Shown here: positions 7,963 through 16,603 of the stretch, in pieces
Position numbering within the stretch: the first letter of the stretch is position 1
Layout of the letters: each line of letters opens with the position of its first letter
From: Mariniflexile sp044335535
GTDB taxonomy: Bacteria; Bacteroidota; Bacteroidia; Flavobacteriales; Flavobacteriaceae
Reading direction: 5' to 3'
Length of the DNA: 64,000 bases
NCBI RefSeq assembly: GCF_044335535.1
Contig: NZ_JBIQVZ010000003.1
Location: 434,001 to 498,000 of the forward strand
The notes under the pieces: generated by a model
The model's input: the letters and a program-made list of their open reading frames with translations, nothing else
Databases searched by the model: none
What the model was told of the DNA's origin: nothing
Position numbers and translations under genes: made by a program

Positions 7963-10383
7963 TTAGGCGGTATTAGTAGTTCCACTAAGCTCTAAGATGC
8001 TCATAAGTTCCAAAGTATAATTATCGAAAGTCTGTACGTAGGCATACTTTTCCGTAACCTTGGCTCCTAGTTTGCGTTTCTCAAAACTGGCGGTCATTCC
8101 CAAATCGATATGCTTGAATTTTAATTCAATAGCGCGCTTTATGGTTTGGTACAGCAATTGGCGATAGGTGTAATATTCCGTTAGGTAGCTATAATCCATG
8201 CCGACAAATGAAGGCACATAAGTATGGCCGTCATTGTTGTAACACAGCATCACGCCTATCATTTTATCGGGCGAATCCAGTAAACCAATAGTTATGAATT
8301 CCCAATTGGGATGTTCTGACATGTTTTTGAATAATTTTTCCGGAAAGGGAAAAGTGTTCAATCCTAAATTGTTTTGATGTACGTTGTTATATAAAGCTTC
8401 GACTTGTTTTAATTGATTTGCATTACAGCTTTTCAGTATGTCGATTTTCAACAAAGGCTCATAGGCGAGAATCTCTTTCCGTAAATGCTGCCTATTTCTT
8501 GACGATAGTTTTGTACCATAGTCTTCAATGGTTTCATGTGCTTTTAAATCTATTTTACAGGAATCGGGCATTTGTACCCGCACAAATCCTTGCCCTTGAA
8601 AATACGGATGCAGGGTTTCTTTTTCCGAAAAGTCCCTGAGTACAATCATCTTCGCATGGCATTGTTTTTCTATGGTTTCCATAGTTTGCATCATGGCATT
8701 TAAGGCTTCTTGCTTTAATGGATGCTCATAATCGATGTAAAGATGTGTTCCCTCTGTAAATAATGATCCCATACTGAGAACTTGGGAGCTTAGGTAATAA
8801 GGATCCATTTTTCGAGTCTTTTCAATGACTTGGGATGCACTAACCTCTGCTAACATATCATCTTTCCATAATCCCAAAGTGAAATATGTTGATAATATTG
8901 GGTTTTGGTTTTGATCATAGATTATTAAGTACCAAAACTTCCAGTTATGCTCCTTTAGAGGGTTGTTACTAAAGGTCTCTTCAAGGAATTCAAGGCCTTC
9001 CCAATCAAAGACACCTTGATTTCTCTGCAATGTGTTCCAAAGGGTTTTGTCTATTTTTGTTATAGAATCTTCAAGTTGCACCTTAATGGCGTGATTTGAT
9101 GCTTCTAGTTTATTTAGTTTGATATCTCGTTTAAATGCTTGGTTCACGCGATGGGCATTGGTATGGGTGTCTTCCAAAGCTTTAGGGTAATGATAGACCA
9201 TGGCCTCCACCAATGCTTTGATTTCCTGTTTTTGGTTGTGTCTGGATATGGTAATGCGTACACCTGTGTTTTTGACGGGTACGGCTGGAAATATTCCCAG
9301 ATTGACATAAAACCCTTCTTTCATCAAGCGGTTGACAAAGTTATAGCCCGTTTTGGGCATACCCGTGCCGATAAAAAATACTGGGGAATTGTTTTTGTCG
9401 ATTAGTGGCAGTTCGGTATTTTCCAAAAGGCTATTAAAATACTGGATGCGCTCTCTTAAATCATTTTGAAGCTCATGGATTTCTGGTGTCAAGTGAATTT
9501 CAGCGGAAGCGGTGGCTGCCGCTACGGAGGCTGGTTCCAATTGAGCCGAAAAGGTTAAGGGCCCTCCAAAAGTCTTTATCTCTCGGTACATCTTTTTATT
9601 GGAACAGACCAATACGGCACCACTGGCTCCAAAAGTTTTGCTCAATGTTCCAAATAATAGCACGTTCTCAGATAGCGAACCGAGCTCCTCCAGTGCATAG
9701 CCCGTACCGTTTTTTCCTGTCCAGCTCATCCCATGGACGTCGTCGATATAAAGGTGTAATTGTGGGTATTTCAAAGCTAATGCTTTTAAGTCCTTTAAAG
9801 GTGCGTAATCTCCGTACATCGAATAGATGCCATCTACCATGTACCAGATTCTTTGATGCTTGTTCGAATGGTTTTTTATTTTATTTTCCAACATATCCAT
9901 ATCGTTGTGGCGTATCATGTCTATCGTTACGCTCCGGTTCTTTAAAACCTTTGCGGCGCTTTGCACGCTCCAGTGTACTTGATGGTCCAGAATGATGGCG
10001 TCCCGGTCATTGACGGCATTGGGTATGACTCCCAAATGCCCCAACGTGCTGTTCTTGGTGATGATGATTGGGTTTTGGTACATGTCCGTGACTTTCTCCT
10101 CCAATTGCTTGTAGAGCGGATTGGAAATATAGGATTTGGATAAGGGAAACTGTGTGCCGTACTTGGTTATGGCATCTATTGCTGCGGCTTTCAATCTGGG
10201 GTCTTGTTCCAACCCCAAATATCCTGTGGTTCCAAAATGATACAACTGCCTGTTTCCTACACCGATGGTGCGCCCGCTAAAGGTATCACCTTCGGCATAT
10301 AAGTGCAATACACCTTCTTGTATTGCATCCGTAAACACTTCATTTACAGTGTCTAAAAAATTGTTGTGTTTGATTTTTGCCAT
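7963..10383 (-). CDS. Fusion of alpha-oxoamine synthase-type PLP enzyme with C-terminal GNAT/FemAB-like acyltransferase
   Basis: 806 residues. Residues ~1-400 are a fold-type I PLP enzyme of the alpha-oxoamine synthase group (KBL, AONS, serine palmitoyltransferase): LDHQVHWS at 132-139, the aspartate/histidine motif DDVHG at 214-218, and the cofactor lysine Lys249 in GTLSKTFGASGA. Enzymes of this group condense an amino acid with an acyl thioester. Residues ~420-806 form an acyltransferase region, with a FemAB/GNAT-like C-terminal half (NRQHLRKEI, YTYRQLLYQTIKRAIELKFKHIDLGM). A fused architecture suggests acylation of an amino acid or lipid precursor, but the substrate cannot be read from sequence. 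It is divergent from a STAS-like and an AraC-type gene, and 21-bp direct repeats lie 105 nt upstream of its start. Confidence 0.85.
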   Translation of the reverse strand: MAKIKHNNFLDTVNEVFTDAIQEGVLHLYAEGDTFSGRTIGVGNRQLYHFGTTGYLGLEQDPRLKAAAIDAITKYGTQFPLSKSYISNPLYKQLEEKVTDMYQNPIIITKNSTLGHLGVIPNAVNDRDAIILDHQVHWSVQSAAKVLKNRSVTIDMIRHNDMDMLENKIKNHSNKHQRIWYMVDGIYSMYGDYAPLKDLKALALKYPQLHLYIDDVHGMSWTGKNGTGYALEELGSLSENVLLFGTLSKTFGASGAVLVCSNKKMYREIKTFGGPLTFSAQLEPASVAAATASAEIHLTPEIHELQNDLRERIQYFNSLLENTELPLIDKNNSPVFFIGTGMPKTGYNFVNRLMKEGFYVNLGIFPAVPVKNTGVRITISRHNQKQEIKALVEAMVYHYPKALEDTHTNAHRVNQAFKRDIKLNKLEASNHAIKVQLEDSITKIDKTLWNTLQRNQGVFDWEGLEFLEETFSNNPLKEHNWKFWYLIIYDQNQNPILSTYFTLGLWKDDMLAEVSASQVIEKTRKMDPYYLSSQVLSMGSLFTEGTHLYIDYEHPLKQEALNAMMQTMETIEKQCHAKMIVLRDFSEKETLHPYFQGQGFVRVQMPDSCKIDLKAHETIEDYGTKLSSRNRQHLRKEILAYEPLLKIDILKSCNANQLKQVEALYNNVHQNNLGLNTFPFPEKLFKNMSEHPNWEFITIGLLDSPDKMIGVMLCYNNDGHTYVPSFVGMDYSYLTEYYTYRQLLYQTIKRAIELKFKHIDLGMTASFEKRKLGAKVTEKYAYVQTFDNYTLELMSILELSGTTNTA

Positions 10384-10487
10384 TTTACAAAAGGTTTTTA
10401 GTGATTCAGTTTATCTACATATAGGATTATGAAGCTAAAGAAATTTAATGGTCTAATCTTATTATGATTTTAAGGATGCAAGAAAAA

Positions 10488-10529
10488 ATCCCTTTCAGGT
10501 AAGTATTTATCCCTTTCGGACAAGTTTCA
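10488..10529 (+). promoter_or_regulatory. Pair of 21-bp direct repeats, operator-like
   Basis: Two adjacent 21-nt units start at 10488 and 10509. Both begin ATCCCTTTC and carry AAGT at the same internal position. They lie in the 493-nt divergent region between the PLP/GNAT gene and the STAS-like gene. An equivalent pair lies at 12414-12455. A 21-nt period equals two helical turns, which suits two protomers of a regulator bound on one DNA face. Binding by the neighbouring AraC-type protein is inference. No other gene is visible in 10384-10876; a TATTTTTG box precedes the STAS-like gene. Confidence 0.6.
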
Positions 10530-10876
10530 TTTGATGAAAACACATTATTCTTTAAATGAAGTAAAATACAGGCTGTTTTAATCTAACTAAAAAACTCATA
10601 AACAATTAACTTTTACAAAATTTGTAAGATTAAGTTTTCAAAACAATATACCTAAGAAACATTAGAATTGTAAGCCACTGTAAAACGGAAAAATTGCTCT
10701 TAATATAGTCGGAAAGTACGGGTTTCCCACAGTTGCATTAAATTAATTCTTTCTATATTTGATTTGTTATGACGTGTTTCAAATTATTCCCTCTTAAGAT
10801 AAGGCTAACGCAAAAATAGCTAAGTGCCCATAACACACTTTTACTAGTATTTTATTTTTGAAGATCAAATTATAGT

Positions 10877-11254
10877 ATGATGTTAAGTAACTATATAGAA
10901 AATGAGTGCGCTAAGCTTTGGATTGAAAAAGAAATTCTTTTTGTTGTTTACAAAAACGATGTGACTGTAGATTTGGCTGGAGCTATGAAAGTTGTTAAGG
11001 ACCGACTCTTTCTACAACAAGGCAAAGCATTTTTGGTTTTTTGTGATATGAGAGGCGTTAAAAGTGCAGATAAAGCTGCGAGGGACTATTTAGCATTGGA
11101 AGGCTCAGTACTAATCAAAGCTGTTGCCTTATTAGTTAATAACCCAATATCTTACGCAATATCGGGATTTTACATTAAAACAAGCAAACCCATTATTCCT
11201 ACTGAGGTATTTACCGACGATGCCGAAGCTTTAGCATTTTTGCGCTCCTTATAA
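10877..11254 (+). CDS. STAS/SpoIIAA-like small protein
   Basis: 125 residues, no signal peptide or membrane segment. The pattern of a strand pair (ILFVVYKNDVTVD), a central strand ending in FLVFCDMRGVKSADKAA and a C-terminal helix (DDAEALAFLRSL) resembles STAS or SpoIIAA-like proteins, which act as partners in signalling. Two ATGs occur in tandem at the start; either could be used. A promoter-like TATTTTTG lies about 20 nt upstream. It is followed 124 nt later by an AraC-type regulator on the same strand and is divergent from the PLP/GNAT fusion gene, so a role in controlling that gene is plausible. The family assignment is tentative. Confidence 0.6.
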   Translation: MMLSNYIENECAKLWIEKEILFVVYKNDVTVDLAGAMKVVKDRLFLQQGKAFLVFCDMRGVKSADKAARDYLALEGSVLIKAVALLVNNPISYAISGFYIKTSKPIIPTEVFTDDAEALAFLRSL

Positions 11255-11378
11255 TTGCTCCTTATAATTTATCTAATTAAATTTTTGATTTTCAGCTTAA
11301 AACAGTAAAAAGAGTAGTGTTAACCCTCAATTATTAAACAAACCCATGTACAATGCCTGATAGCTTAATAAAGATGAA

Positions 11379-12350
11379 ATGGAAAGACTAAAAAAAATCC
11401 AAACTGTCCTTATGGAGTTTGCGAGTGGAAATTTTGCGTATAAGCTTGAAAGAAGCAACTTGAACGATGACATTGAAGCATTAGCAGAATTGGTTAATAT
11501 GACCTTGGAAGAAATAAAGGACTCATTTTTCCATCAGGGTTACGTAAACATACATGAAACTTATAAATACGTTGTACAAATGTTCTTTCTATTGGATAAA
11601 GAGGAAACTATTATAACGTATAATTCTCGAATAAAACAATTATTGTTTATTGATGATAGTGAATTACAAGGAAAAATATTTTCTTCATTTTTGACTCAAA
11701 AGTCTAAATTAGCATGGGATCATTTAAAGTCTAGGTTAGTGTCCGCAGGTCTAAACCCTCACGAGGAATATATTGTACTGTCCTTTAAAACTAAAAAGCG
11801 TTTAACTTTGACAATAAACTGCTTGGTGGGTAAATTTATTGATGAAACTAGCCAATCAGAGAGGATCATAATAACAGCCATAGAAATTGTTAAGAGCAGT
11901 AAGGAAAGGGAAATAGCATTAAAGGAAACGGTAACCTCTGGAAAGAAAGAAAGTAAAAAGAAGTCTTCTTCCTATGATGATAAGCAGAGTAATGACTCTC
12001 GCTTAAATTCCACAGATATTAGAAAAATCCGACAGATCCATGACCACATCCTAAAAAATCTAGATAAACCGCTTTTACCATTAATAGAATTGGCCCATAC
12101 CTTTGGAACCAATGAATACAAAGTAAAGCATGGGTTTAAACAATTATATGGACATACTGTTTTTCGTTTTTTAATAGATGAAAGGCTAAAAAGAGCAAGC
12201 CTCTTAATTCAGCATACCGATATTCCCTTAAAAGAAGTGGCACATATAACAGGTTTTGTAAGCATCCCTCATTTTTCCAAAGCTTTCAAGAAAAAATATG
12301 GTTATACCCCAAGGGATTTGAGAAAGCAATCCTATAAAGGTTCTGTGTGA
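11379..12350 (+). CDS. AraC-type transcriptional regulator with PAS-like N-terminal domain
   Basis: 323 residues. The N-terminal half (residues ~60-185) has a PAS-like pattern (FLLDKEETIITYNSRIKQLL, then strands to RIIITAIEIVK). A charged linker follows (KKESKKKSSSYDDK). Residues ~212-318 form an AraC/XylS double helix-turn-helix domain (PLLPLIELAHTFGTNEYKVK, then TGFVSIPHFSKAFKKKYGYT, ending PRDLRKQS). Such proteins bind direct repeats of about 21 bp, which is exactly the spacing of the repeat pairs seen on both sides of this gene (10488-10529 and 12414-12455). The signal sensed by the PAS-like part is unknown. It probably controls the divergent PLP/GNAT fusion gene and itself; that is inference. 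Confidence 0.85.
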   Translation: MERLKKIQTVLMEFASGNFAYKLERSNLNDDIEALAELVNMTLEEIKDSFFHQGYVNIHETYKYVVQMFFLLDKEETIITYNSRIKQLLFIDDSELQGKIFSSFLTQKSKLAWDHLKSRLVSAGLNPHEEYIVLSFKTKKRLTLTINCLVGKFIDETSQSERIIITAIEIVKSSKEREIALKETVTSGKKESKKKSSSYDDKQSNDSRLNSTDIRKIRQIHDHILKNLDKPLLPLIELAHTFGTNEYKVKHGFKQLYGHTVFRFLIDERLKRASLLIQHTDIPLKEVAHITGFVSIPHFSKAFKKKYGYTPRDLRKQSYKGSV

Positions 12351-12413
12351 TTTGAAGTGGTTTATATGTTTCTCCTTTTGTAATTTCATTCTTCTTGAAG
12401 CAATGTTGCAAAA

Positions 12414-12455
12414 ATCCCTTTGAGATAAGTTTTAATCCCTTTCAGGCAAGTTTTA
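12414..12455 (+). promoter_or_regulatory. Second pair of 21-bp direct repeats
   Basis: Units start at 12414 and 12435, each beginning ATCCCTTT and containing AAGTTTT, matching the pair at 10488-10529 in sequence, period and orientation. They lie 64 nt after the AraC-type gene. A promoter-like GACCTTTG follows at about 12463-12470. No proper gene follows on the plus strand, only a 10-codon frame at 12571. Confidence 0.6.
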
Positions 12456-12570
12456 TCATCGCGACCTTTGTGCCTGTTTATCAGTAATTAGTAATTGACT
12501 TCGGTTGCGCCCAGTCACCATTTAATTGGAGTTCTTAAGGTTGAGTTATTAATAAAATAAAGGATTTTAA

Positions 12571-12603
12571 ATGCCAAAAACATCAAAAGGTTTCATTCAT
12601 TAA
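12571..12603 (+). other. 10-codon open frame behind the second repeat pair, possibly a relic
   Basis: ATG at 12571 begins a frame encoding MPKTSKGFIH and a stop that overlaps the end of the convergent response-regulator gene. It is preceded by AATAAAATAAAGG. It could be a residue of a lost target gene, a leader peptide, or chance. I cannot support translation. Confidence 0.15.
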
Positions 12604-13229
12604 AGATTATTTTCATAGGCGTATGAGATAAGTTCTTTAATTGAACTGAGTTGTAATTTCCTCAAAATGTTCTTGCGATGCGTCTCTACCGTGTATTGGC
12701 TAATACTAATTTTGCCTGCAATTGTTTTTGAAGTATAACCCTTTTTAGTAAGCTGTATAATCTCTTTTTCCCGTTTACTTAGCAGAAAAACGTTGTTTCC
12801 TTCCCCAAAATCAGTCTTTGTATCAGATTGACCAAGTTTTATAAATACTTTTTTACCAACGATAACATCCCGAATGGTTGCTTTTACCACATTGGCATCG
12901 GTAGTTTTTGGAATATAGCCGTTGGCACCTGCCTTTCGTCCGTCATTGATAACCTTAGCCGACTTGAACATGGAAATGAGGATTACTTTAATTTGTGGGT
13001 TTGATTTTTTTATGGCGCTGCAAATTTCAAGCCCGTTTGTTCCGCCCATTTGAATGTCCAGTAATAACAGGTCAGGGGTTTTGCTGTTCATCATATGGAA
13101 TAGTTCCGTACTGTTATTGCAGATGCCATCAATTATAAAGTCGCTTTCATTCTCTAGAATACGAACCAGTCCGTCGGTAAACAACGGATGGTCGTCCACA
13201 ATGATTATTTTATACGGCTCTTGCTTCAT
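12600..13229 (-). CDS. NarL/LuxR-family response regulator
   Basis: 209 residues. An N-terminal receiver domain has the acidic pair near DD12-13, the phospho-acceptor Asp58 in LLLLDIQMGG, and the conserved Lys in GYIPKTTDA. A C-terminal LuxR-type HTH (LSKREKEIIQLTKKGYTSK, then ISQYTVETHRKNILRKL) binds DNA. The gene overlaps the end of the preceding histidine-kinase gene by 20 nt, so the two form an operon and a cognate pair. Its targets are not evident. The divergent T9SS gene at 15353 is the nearest candidate by position only. Confidence 0.95.
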   Translation of the reverse strand: MKQEPYKIIIVDDHPLFTDGLVRILENESDFIIDGICNNSTELFHMMNSKTPDLLLLDIQMGGTNGLEICSAIKKSNPQIKVILISMFKSAKVINDGRKAGANGYIPKTTDANVVKATIRDVIVGKKVFIKLGQSDTKTDFGEGNNVFLLSKREKEIIQLTKKGYTSKTIAGKISISQYTVETHRKNILRKLQLSSIKELISYAYENNL

Positions 13230-15138
13230 CCATGTTGTTTTTGTTAATAGGTAGTTTTATAATGGAGGTGGTTCCGTTGGTTCCACTGGATATGTGCACT
13301 TCACCATTCCATCTATTGGTACGTGCATATATGCTATCTATTCCCATGCCCTTTTTTATTGTCTTGGGATTAAACCCTTTTCCATTATCTTCCACCATGA
13401 TCTGTACTTCGTTGTCCTCAATAATAAGTTGAACAGTACATTCCGTAGCTTGCGCATGTTTGGCTACATTGACCATAAGTTCAATAGCTATCCGCGAGAG
13501 GGGTTGCACAAAATCAATAGGGATAAGTGATTCATTTCCCACTTCAATATATTCAAAGGTGAGTTGATTGGTACGGTTCAGGTTTTCAGTGGTCGTTTTT
13601 ATAGCCCTTGAAAGTTGGTTGTTTTCGGAACCAGACAGGGCTATACGTGTGAAAAATTCCCGTACGTCATAATTTGCCTTTTCCACCATTTTCAATAGGC
13701 TTTTATCATTGCCATAACTATTGGTAACAACCAGTTTTATAGCACTTATGACGGTGCCAAGATCATCGTGTAGGTCTTGTGAAATCTTTTTTCGCTCGTT
13801 TTGAGCAGAAACCAAAATCTTCTGTTCAGCTTCTAGTTCTTTAAGTTTGAGCATAAGCCCGTTTTTTTGCTTTTGTCTTTTTCTGGAATAGAAAAATCCT
13901 ATTGTAAGAAGAATAAATGCCATTGCCAGAACAATTAAAACAGTATTGAAAAAACCTTGTTGCTTGGCTTGTTTCAACTTTACGGCGTAGGTTTCCTGTT
14001 CAATTTTTATTTGGGTGTTTACCTTATCGATAGCCTTGTTCTTTTCAATATTTGTTAGGCTATCAAAAATAGTCTTGTAATCTTTATAATAATTTAAGGC
14101 CTTATGGTAATCTCCATTTAGTTCATGGGCTTTCGATAAAGCTTTATTAGCATTTTCTTTCCCTGTTAAAAAATCTATTTCTTTACTGGTAGCTAATGCC
14201 TGTTGTGCTAGTTCTATTGCTTGGGTGGGTTTGTTTTCGTAAATATATATCCAGGCCAGACTTAATCGGCTTTGGGCAATGTCGATAGGTTCATTTTTTT
14301 TCAGTCTTAACTCAAGACTTTTTCCAATATATTCTTTTGCCTTAGCATAGTCTTTTTGGTCTGTATAGATTTTTCCCATATATTCCAAAACATAGCCAAC
14401 CATATAATCAAAACCTATGGGCTCTGCATATTTTAGGGATTTGTTTAAATAGTACAGGCTAGAATCATAGGCCTTTAATGTGTGCTTTGTTATACCCAAA
14501 TGCGTATAGTTGGCGGCAATCTGTGTACTGTCGTTAAGCTCCTTACTTATGTTAAGTGATTTTTTGAAATACCCAATAGCCTCATTATACCTTTTGTCAT
14601 CGGCTAGCATAAACCCAATACAGGATAGGGTATGGGCTATTCTTTTCTTATTGCCATATTTTTGATTGATGGATAAGCTTTGTAACTGCATTTCCATGGC
14701 TTTTTCATGTTGTCCTGTATCATAATACACGTTACCTATTTGGGTATAGGTAGGCCCCATGCTTTCTTCATTTCCTGATTTTTCAAGCAAGGACAGGTTT
14801 TTTTCATAAGCTTCTATGGCTTTTGAGGGCTTGCCCATTTTTCTATAGATACTTCCCAAAGTATAATAAAGCAAAGCTTGGTCTTTTAGACTGCCCTTTT
14901 CTCTGGTGAGTTTTAAAAATAGAAAAGTCCTGGACTCCGCAAGGTCCTGGAAGCCGTTATTGTTCAAATCATAGATGGCATCCCTTACAGCGGCTACATC
15001 TTTTTCGGGAATAGATTTCAGTTTGGTGAAATTTTGGTACATTGAATCCAACGTACGTTTGTATGGCTCTTGCCCATTTGCCAAAACAGGGAAAAACCAG
15101 ATGGAAATAAGAAATTTTAAAAATAGGGTGCGTGCCAT
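13210..15138 (-). CDS. TPR-containing sensor histidine kinase (HisKA_3 type)
   Basis: 642 residues. A signal peptide (FPVLANGQ) is followed by a periplasmic TPR array at ~70-345 (YYTLGSIYRKMGKPSKAIEAY and further copies). One membrane helix at ~393-412 (FNTVLIVLAMAFILLTIGFF), a short coiled coil, a HisKA_3 dimerisation helix with phospho-acceptor His in KKISQDLHDDLG, and a HATPase domain (NVAKHAQAT, VEDNGKGFNPKTIKKGMGID) follow. It would sense an envelope signal via the TPRs and phosphorylate the overlapping NarL-type regulator. This layout is common in Bacteroidota. The start is placed at the ATG that gives the signal peptide. Confidence 0.93.
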   Translation of the reverse strand: MARTLFLKFLISIWFFPVLANGQEPYKRTLDSMYQNFTKLKSIPEKDVAAVRDAIYDLNNNGFQDLAESRTFLFLKLTREKGSLKDQALLYYTLGSIYRKMGKPSKAIEAYEKNLSLLEKSGNEESMGPTYTQIGNVYYDTGQHEKAMEMQLQSLSINQKYGNKKRIAHTLSCIGFMLADDKRYNEAIGYFKKSLNISKELNDSTQIAANYTHLGITKHTLKAYDSSLYYLNKSLKYAEPIGFDYMVGYVLEYMGKIYTDQKDYAKAKEYIGKSLELRLKKNEPIDIAQSRLSLAWIYIYENKPTQAIELAQQALATSKEIDFLTGKENANKALSKAHELNGDYHKALNYYKDYKTIFDSLTNIEKNKAIDKVNTQIKIEQETYAVKLKQAKQQGFFNTVLIVLAMAFILLTIGFFYSRKRQKQKNGLMLKLKELEAEQKILVSAQNERKKISQDLHDDLGTVISAIKLVVTNSYGNDKSLLKMVEKANYDVREFFTRIALSGSENNQLSRAIKTTTENLNRTNQLTFEYIEVGNESLIPIDFVQPLSRIAIELMVNVAKHAQATECTVQLIIEDNEVQIMVEDNGKGFNPKTIKKGMGIDSIYARTNRWNGEVHISSGTNGTTSIIKLPINKNNMDEARAV

Positions 15139-15204
15139 AAAAATAGAATGTTAAAGCAAAAGTGCAACAAAAATAACCTAAATAAAAATACCCAAAACTT
15201 GGTA

Positions 15205-15235
15205 TTGCATAGGGTAGGGAAGCAGGATATCTTTG
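15205..15235 (+). promoter_or_regulatory. Bacteroidota-type promoter upstream of the T9SS gene
   Basis: TATCTTTG at 15228-15235 matches the -7 consensus TAnnTTTG, and TTG at 15205-15207 lies 20 nt before it, as expected for the -33 element. Transcription would start near 15240, leaving a leader of about 110 nt that contains the recurrent element at 15252-15334. Confidence 0.65.
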
Positions 15236-15251
15236 TTTTATAAAACCACAA

Positions 15252-15334
15252 GAAACGCCATGACTAAGACTTTGTACAAACAAGGAAATGATTATGGGCG
15301 TTCCATGTGACCATTGAAAAACAATAAATATAAC
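15252..15334 (+). ncRNA. Recurrent leader element, copy A (candidate structured RNA)
   Basis: The arms AACGCC (15254-15259) and GGCGTT (15297-15302) can pair. They are followed by CCATGTGACCATTG and an A-rich tail AACAATAAATATAA. Related elements occur at 28480, 47490 and 60510, in the same order of motifs and with similar arm spacing. The arms differ between copies but still pair in copies A, B and C. Its position just after a promoter and before a start codon suggests a 5' untranslated RNA structure. Function is unknown. Confidence 0.5.
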
Positions 15335-15352
15335 CCCAAGAAATTAAAAACC

Positions 15353-16603
15353 ATGAAAAAACACTACTTTTTACTTTTTACAATTTTATTTACGTCGTTA
15401 AGTTTTGGGCAAATTACTTTAAAAATATCAGGAGACGATGCCCCTGCAAGCGGTAGTACGGTTATTGATGATCCTGAAACAGTTGGTAATGCTACAATTG
15501 ATTTTATAACAACCAATTTTAATGTGGGAGAACCTGGGACTGGAACAGAGGCAGATGGATATGTTGTTTGGGAAGTTAGAAAACAAAGTGATAATAGCCT
15601 AATTGATGGGGGTAATATTTATACCGCAAACGACTTTGTTGAATACCCAATATCGGGTTTGTCAACTGGAGCAACGTTTAACCTAAGAGCCGAATTGGTT
15701 GATAATACCGGTGCCGCTTTAAGCCCTGAAGTGGTTTATACATTAACGGTTACTATTTCTGAATATATAGATGTTGCAAATTTGGCGGCACTTAGAACTC
15801 AAGTTGTTGCCCCGGACAGCTATTACCGCGTTACGGGACAAGTTATAAACACCCATACCATAGCAACGGGAGGTGGCCAAACTATGTATTTTCAAGACGG
15901 TTCTGCCGGTATTAAGGTTTATGATGAAAATTATGAAACCTCTACTTACGATACGGGAGACGCAGTAACAAACATACGCGGATATTTAGAAAATATGGGA
16001 GGAGAGCTTCAGTTTGTACCTACCTATGCTGATTGGGGAGCACCGAATTCAACAGGAAATGTTGCGGGTATTACAACCGTTACGGTTGCTACACTGACAG
16101 GTAATTGGGCTGCTTACGAATCTGAATTGGTTAAAATCTCCGATGTTACTTTTGCAGATGCGGGAGGTACTTTTATGGGAGATACTAATTATACTATTAC
16201 CGATGCTTCTGGTTCTACAACGTTTAGTACAGAATTTAGTAACTCCAATTATCTTTCACAATCGATACCATCGGGTGGTCAGGACCTTATTGCCATAGTT
16301 ACCGGTTCTAGTGTAACTTCTAGGCATTTAGATGACATTTCTGCTACTGTTTTATCTATAAAAGAATTTAATACAAAGAGTCTATCCATTTATCCGAACC
16401 CAACATCATTAGATTATGTAAGCCTAAAAAGTAAAAGCGGAAGCCCTTTCAATGTTACTGTTTTTGATAGTTTAGGAAAACAAGTGCTAAATACGACTCT
16501 TACAGACGGTAAATTAAATGTCTCCAGTTTGAATATCGGACTGTATATTATGAAGGTATCGCAAGACAAAACTACAGTGACTAAAAAACTAGTGGTTAGA
16601 TAG
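15353..16603 (+). CDS. Secreted T9SS protein with DUF5689/OB-like domain
   Basis: 416 residues from the ATG at 15353, which gives a clean signal peptide MKKHYFLLFTILFTSLSFGQ; an upstream in-frame TTG at 15314 lies in the leader element and is not preferred. Residues ~20-140 are an Ig-like beta domain. Residues ~145-320 resemble the OB-fold type DUF5689 region seen in Bacteroidota surface proteins (YYRVTGQVINTHTI, MYFQDGSAGIKVYD, YESELVKISDVTF). The last ~75 residues are a T9SS type A sorting domain (LSIYPNPTSLDYV, then LNIGLYIMKVSQDKTTVTKK). It is exported to the cell surface; the ligand is unknown. It is divergent from the TPR kinase operon. Confidence 0.8.
   Translation: MKKHYFLLFTILFTSLSFGQITLKISGDDAPASGSTVIDDPETVGNATIDFITTNFNVGEPGTGTEADGYVVWEVRKQSDNSLIDGGNIYTANDFVEYPISGLSTGATFNLRAELVDNTGAALSPEVVYTLTVTISEYIDVANLAALRTQVVAPDSYYRVTGQVINTHTIATGGGQTMYFQDGSAGIKVYDENYETSTYDTGDAVTNIRGYLENMGGELQFVPTYADWGAPNSTGNVAGITTVTVATLTGNWAAYESELVKISDVTFADAGGTFMGDTNYTITDASGSTTFSTEFSNSNYLSQSIPSGGQDLIAIVTGSSVTSRHLDDISATVLSIKEFNTKSLSIYPNPTSLDYVSLKSKSGSPFNVTVFDSLGKQVLNTTLTDGKLNVSSLNIGLYIMKVSQDKTTVTKKLVVR

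Noticed and set aside
9486..9995. 169-residue frame on the plus strand opposite the PLP/GNAT gene
   Set aside because: It is Arg/Ser-rich, lacks family motifs, and lies fully antisense to a well-supported gene.
13232..13530. Plus-strand frames of 66 and 78 residues over the histidine-kinase gene
   Set aside because: Antisense shadows of the kinase's ATPase domain.
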